From contig DHRX01000041.1 of assembly GCA_002408345.1 (NCBI GenBank), positions 1 to 7,003 on the forward strand: DNA of 7,003 bases, written 5' to 3'. The notes beneath the pieces were generated by a model. That model saw only the letters and a list, made by a program, of their open reading frames with translations. It had not been told where the DNA came from and made no database searches. A program made the position numbers and the translations under genes. Within the stretch, counting starts at the first letter, position 1, and each line of letters opens with the position of its first letter. This document shows, piece by piece, positions 5,950 through 7,003 of the stretch. This DNA is from Firmicutes bacterium UBA5301. GTDB taxonomy: Bacteria > Bacillota > UBA5301.

Positions 5950-6669
5950 ATGTCTGGGAAAAACCAAGAAAAGGATCTGGAGCTATTGCAACAAATCCGT
6001 GCGGGTGATGGAATAGCGATGGAAAAATTGATTAAAAAATATACCCCACTAGTCCGCTACATAGTAAGAAATTATTATGCCAAGTTTTTTGAATTTGAGG
6101 ATTTAATGCAAGAAGGTATGATCGGCTTAATGAATGCAATGCGAGAATATGACCATACCCGATATAATATTAAGTTCTCTTCATTCGCTTACATTTGTAT
6201 TATTAGGAAGATTTATAATGTTATCAAGCGAATCAATGGTAATAAACATAAGGCGCTTAATGATGCTATTTCGCTTTTTAGTTATATCAATTTAGATGAA
6301 ACTAGGATGGTTATGGATGTAGTAGAAAATGCTGATCAAAAAGTTAACCCAGAAGAGGTAGTAGAGTGTATGTATATTGACGAGCGGATTGAAGACATAT
6401 TAAAAAACCATTTGTCGGTATTAGAATATCTAGTTATCAAAAAACTATTGGAAGGTTACAGTTATTACGAAATTGAGCAAGAATATGGTATCGCGCCGAA
6501 AGTTATTGATAATGCTCGAACCAGGGTTCGCTTGAAACTGCAGCGAATAGTAAGCCAATATGGATCTTTGTTGAGTCCACAAATTCCTAAAAAGACCAGA
6601 CGTCGAGAGGATCTCTATTATAATTTAGAGTTACCAGAGGTTCGCAAAGTCGGCACAACAGACATGTGA
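5950..6669 (+). CDS. sigma-70 family factor resembling sporulation SigH
   Basis: It is a 239-residue RNA polymerase sigma factor. Region 2 (about 21-95) contains FEDLMQEGMIGLMNAMREYD for core binding, and the following SSFAYICIIRKIYNVIKR segment is the -10 recognition helix area. Region 4 (about 152-200) carries the helix-turn-helix LEGYSYYEIEQEYGIAPKVI followed by DNARTRVRLKLQ. Both, and the linker with a short SLFSYINLDET-like segment, follow the SigH pattern (compare QEGMIGLYKAIRDF and SIDNALQRVKRKL). Two features are unusual. About 39 residues follow region 4, including basic KKTRRRED, where SigH normally ends. It also sits beside spoVS and smc, whereas sigH usually lies near the secE-nusG-rpl cluster. 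I therefore call it SigH-like; it may be a paralogue or the genome's only SigH. It is flanked by terminators and is probably monocistronic. The ATG at 5950 is chosen over GTG 5944 because that GTG is part of the ribosome binding site. Confidence 0.9.
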   Translation: MSGKNQEKDLELLQQIRAGDGIAMEKLIKKYTPLVRYIVRNYYAKFFEFEDLMQEGMIGLMNAMREYDHTRYNIKFSSFAYICIIRKIYNVIKRINGNKHKALNDAISLFSYINLDETRMVMDVVENADQKVNPEEVVECMYIDERIEDILKNHLSVLEYLVIKKLLEGYSYYEIEQEYGIAPKVIDNARTRVRLKLQRIVSQYGSLLSPQIPKKTRRREDLYYNLELPEVRKVGTTDM

Positions 6670-6696
6670 ACCCTCTGACCAGGGTTTCTTTTTTTT
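6668..6696 (+). terminator. intrinsic terminator after the sigma factor gene
   Basis: AACCCT (6669-6674) pairs with AGGGTT (6681-6686) around a CTGACC loop, followed by TC and eight Ts (6689-6696). The stem starts at the last base of the TGA stop codon. The stem is short but GC-centred, and the T-run is long. Confidence 0.8.
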
Positions 6697-6699
6697 AGG

Positions 6700-6708
6700 T
6701 GCTATGAT
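6700..6708 (+). promoter_or_regulatory. probable extended -10 promoter of smc
   Basis: TGCTATGAT has the TGn extension and a -10 hexamer with 5 of 6 matches to TATAAT. It lies just after the sigma gene terminator and would start transcription near 6715, about 33 bases before the smc start. No good -35 is visible (CTGACC at 6675-6680 is too far), which is tolerable for an extended -10 promoter. Confidence 0.5.
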
Positions 6709-6747
6709 AAAATTTAACCTGAATTTTGAGGAAAGTTGTGACTAACT

Positions 6748-7003
6748 TTGCTGTTGAAAAGGCTCTCTAATCAAGGATTTAAATCTTTTGCCGAACGAAC
6801 CAGCCTAGAGTTTGAACCGGGAATTACCGGTATTGTTGGCCCTAACGGTAGCGGTAAAAGTAATATCGCTGATGCTTTACGGTGGATCTTAGGTGAGCAG
6901 CGGATTAAGCATTTACGAGGCACCAAATTAGAAGATGTTATCTTTGCCGGTAGCCAAGGGTGTAAACCGCTGGGCATGGCCGAGGTTACCATGTATCTGG
7001 ATA
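6748..7003 (+). CDS. smc: chromosome segregation ATPase SMC, N-terminal part
   Basis: SMC, with ScpA and ScpB, forms the condensin ring that compacts and resolves bacterial chromosomes. Only the first 85 codons are in the window and the frame runs off its end; the full family length is about 1,200 residues. The Walker A motif GPNGSGKSN is at residues 31-39, followed by ADALRWILGEQ, LRGTKLEDVIFAG and AEVTMYLD, all typical of the N-terminal half of the head. The start is taken as TTG 6748, giving MLLKRLSNQGFKSF, which aligns residue for residue with the usual MYLKRLELQGFKSF; TTG 6754 is the only later near start, and a TGA at 6739 closes the frame upstream. The ribosome binding site is poor: GAGG (6728-6731) is 16 bases away. 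A 10-codon frame at 6738-6770 overlaps this start. Confidence 0.93.
   Translation, partial: MLLKRLSNQGFKSFAERTSLEFEPGITGIVGPNGSGKSNIADALRWILGEQRIKHLRGTKLEDVIFAGSQGCKPLGMAEVTMYLD

Noticed and set aside
6738..6770. Frameshift at the start of smc
   Set aside because: The frame from TTG 6748 aligns without gaps to the normal SMC N-terminus, so no missing or extra base is needed.

Overview
The window looks like chromosome of an endospore-forming Bacillota (Firmicutes), most likely a Clostridia-type lineage. The reasons are the fabH-fabD-fabG-acpP-fabF-rnc-smc order, a nearly canonical SpoVS, a sigma factor resembling sporulation SigH, strong GGAGG-type ribosome binding sites, and use of GTG and TTG starts. 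Base composition is moderate. All recognised genes are on the + strand. I see no mobile element, RNA gene or CRISPR array.

Region 1 (1-4795) is the type II fatty acid synthesis operon. It holds the 3' part of fabH (initiating ketoacyl-ACP synthase), fabD (malonyl-CoA:ACP transacylase), fabG (3-ketoacyl-ACP reductase), acpP (acyl carrier protein) and fabF (elongating ketoacyl-ACP synthase), followed by rnc (RNase III). fabD loads malonate onto the AcpP product, FabH starts chains, FabF elongates them and FabG does the first reduction. The dehydratase and enoyl reductase are not in the window. fabH/fabD and fabD/fabG abut with no spacer. The acpP-fabF gap carries two mutually exclusive hairpins, one of which hides the fabF ribosome binding site. 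The operon ends at a strong intrinsic terminator that overlaps the rnc stop codon.

Region 2 (4796-5884) is a separate two-gene unit. Its first gene encodes an uncharacterised 220-residue protein whose C-terminal half resembles the regulatory (dimerisation) domain of 2-isopropylmalate synthase without the catalytic domain. The second is spoVS. The unit ends in its own terminator.

Region 3 (5885-6696) is a single gene for a SigH-like sigma factor with an unusual basic C-terminal tail, again closed by a terminator.

Region 4 (6697-7003) holds a probable extended -10 promoter and the first 85 codons of smc (chromosome condensation ATPase), cut by the window end. So the common rnc-smc linkage is interrupted here by a sporulation-flavoured block that terminators isolate on both sides.

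The points most worth a second look are the alternative hairpins before fabF, the stand-alone LeuA-regulatory-like protein next to spoVS, and the extra SigH-like factor.
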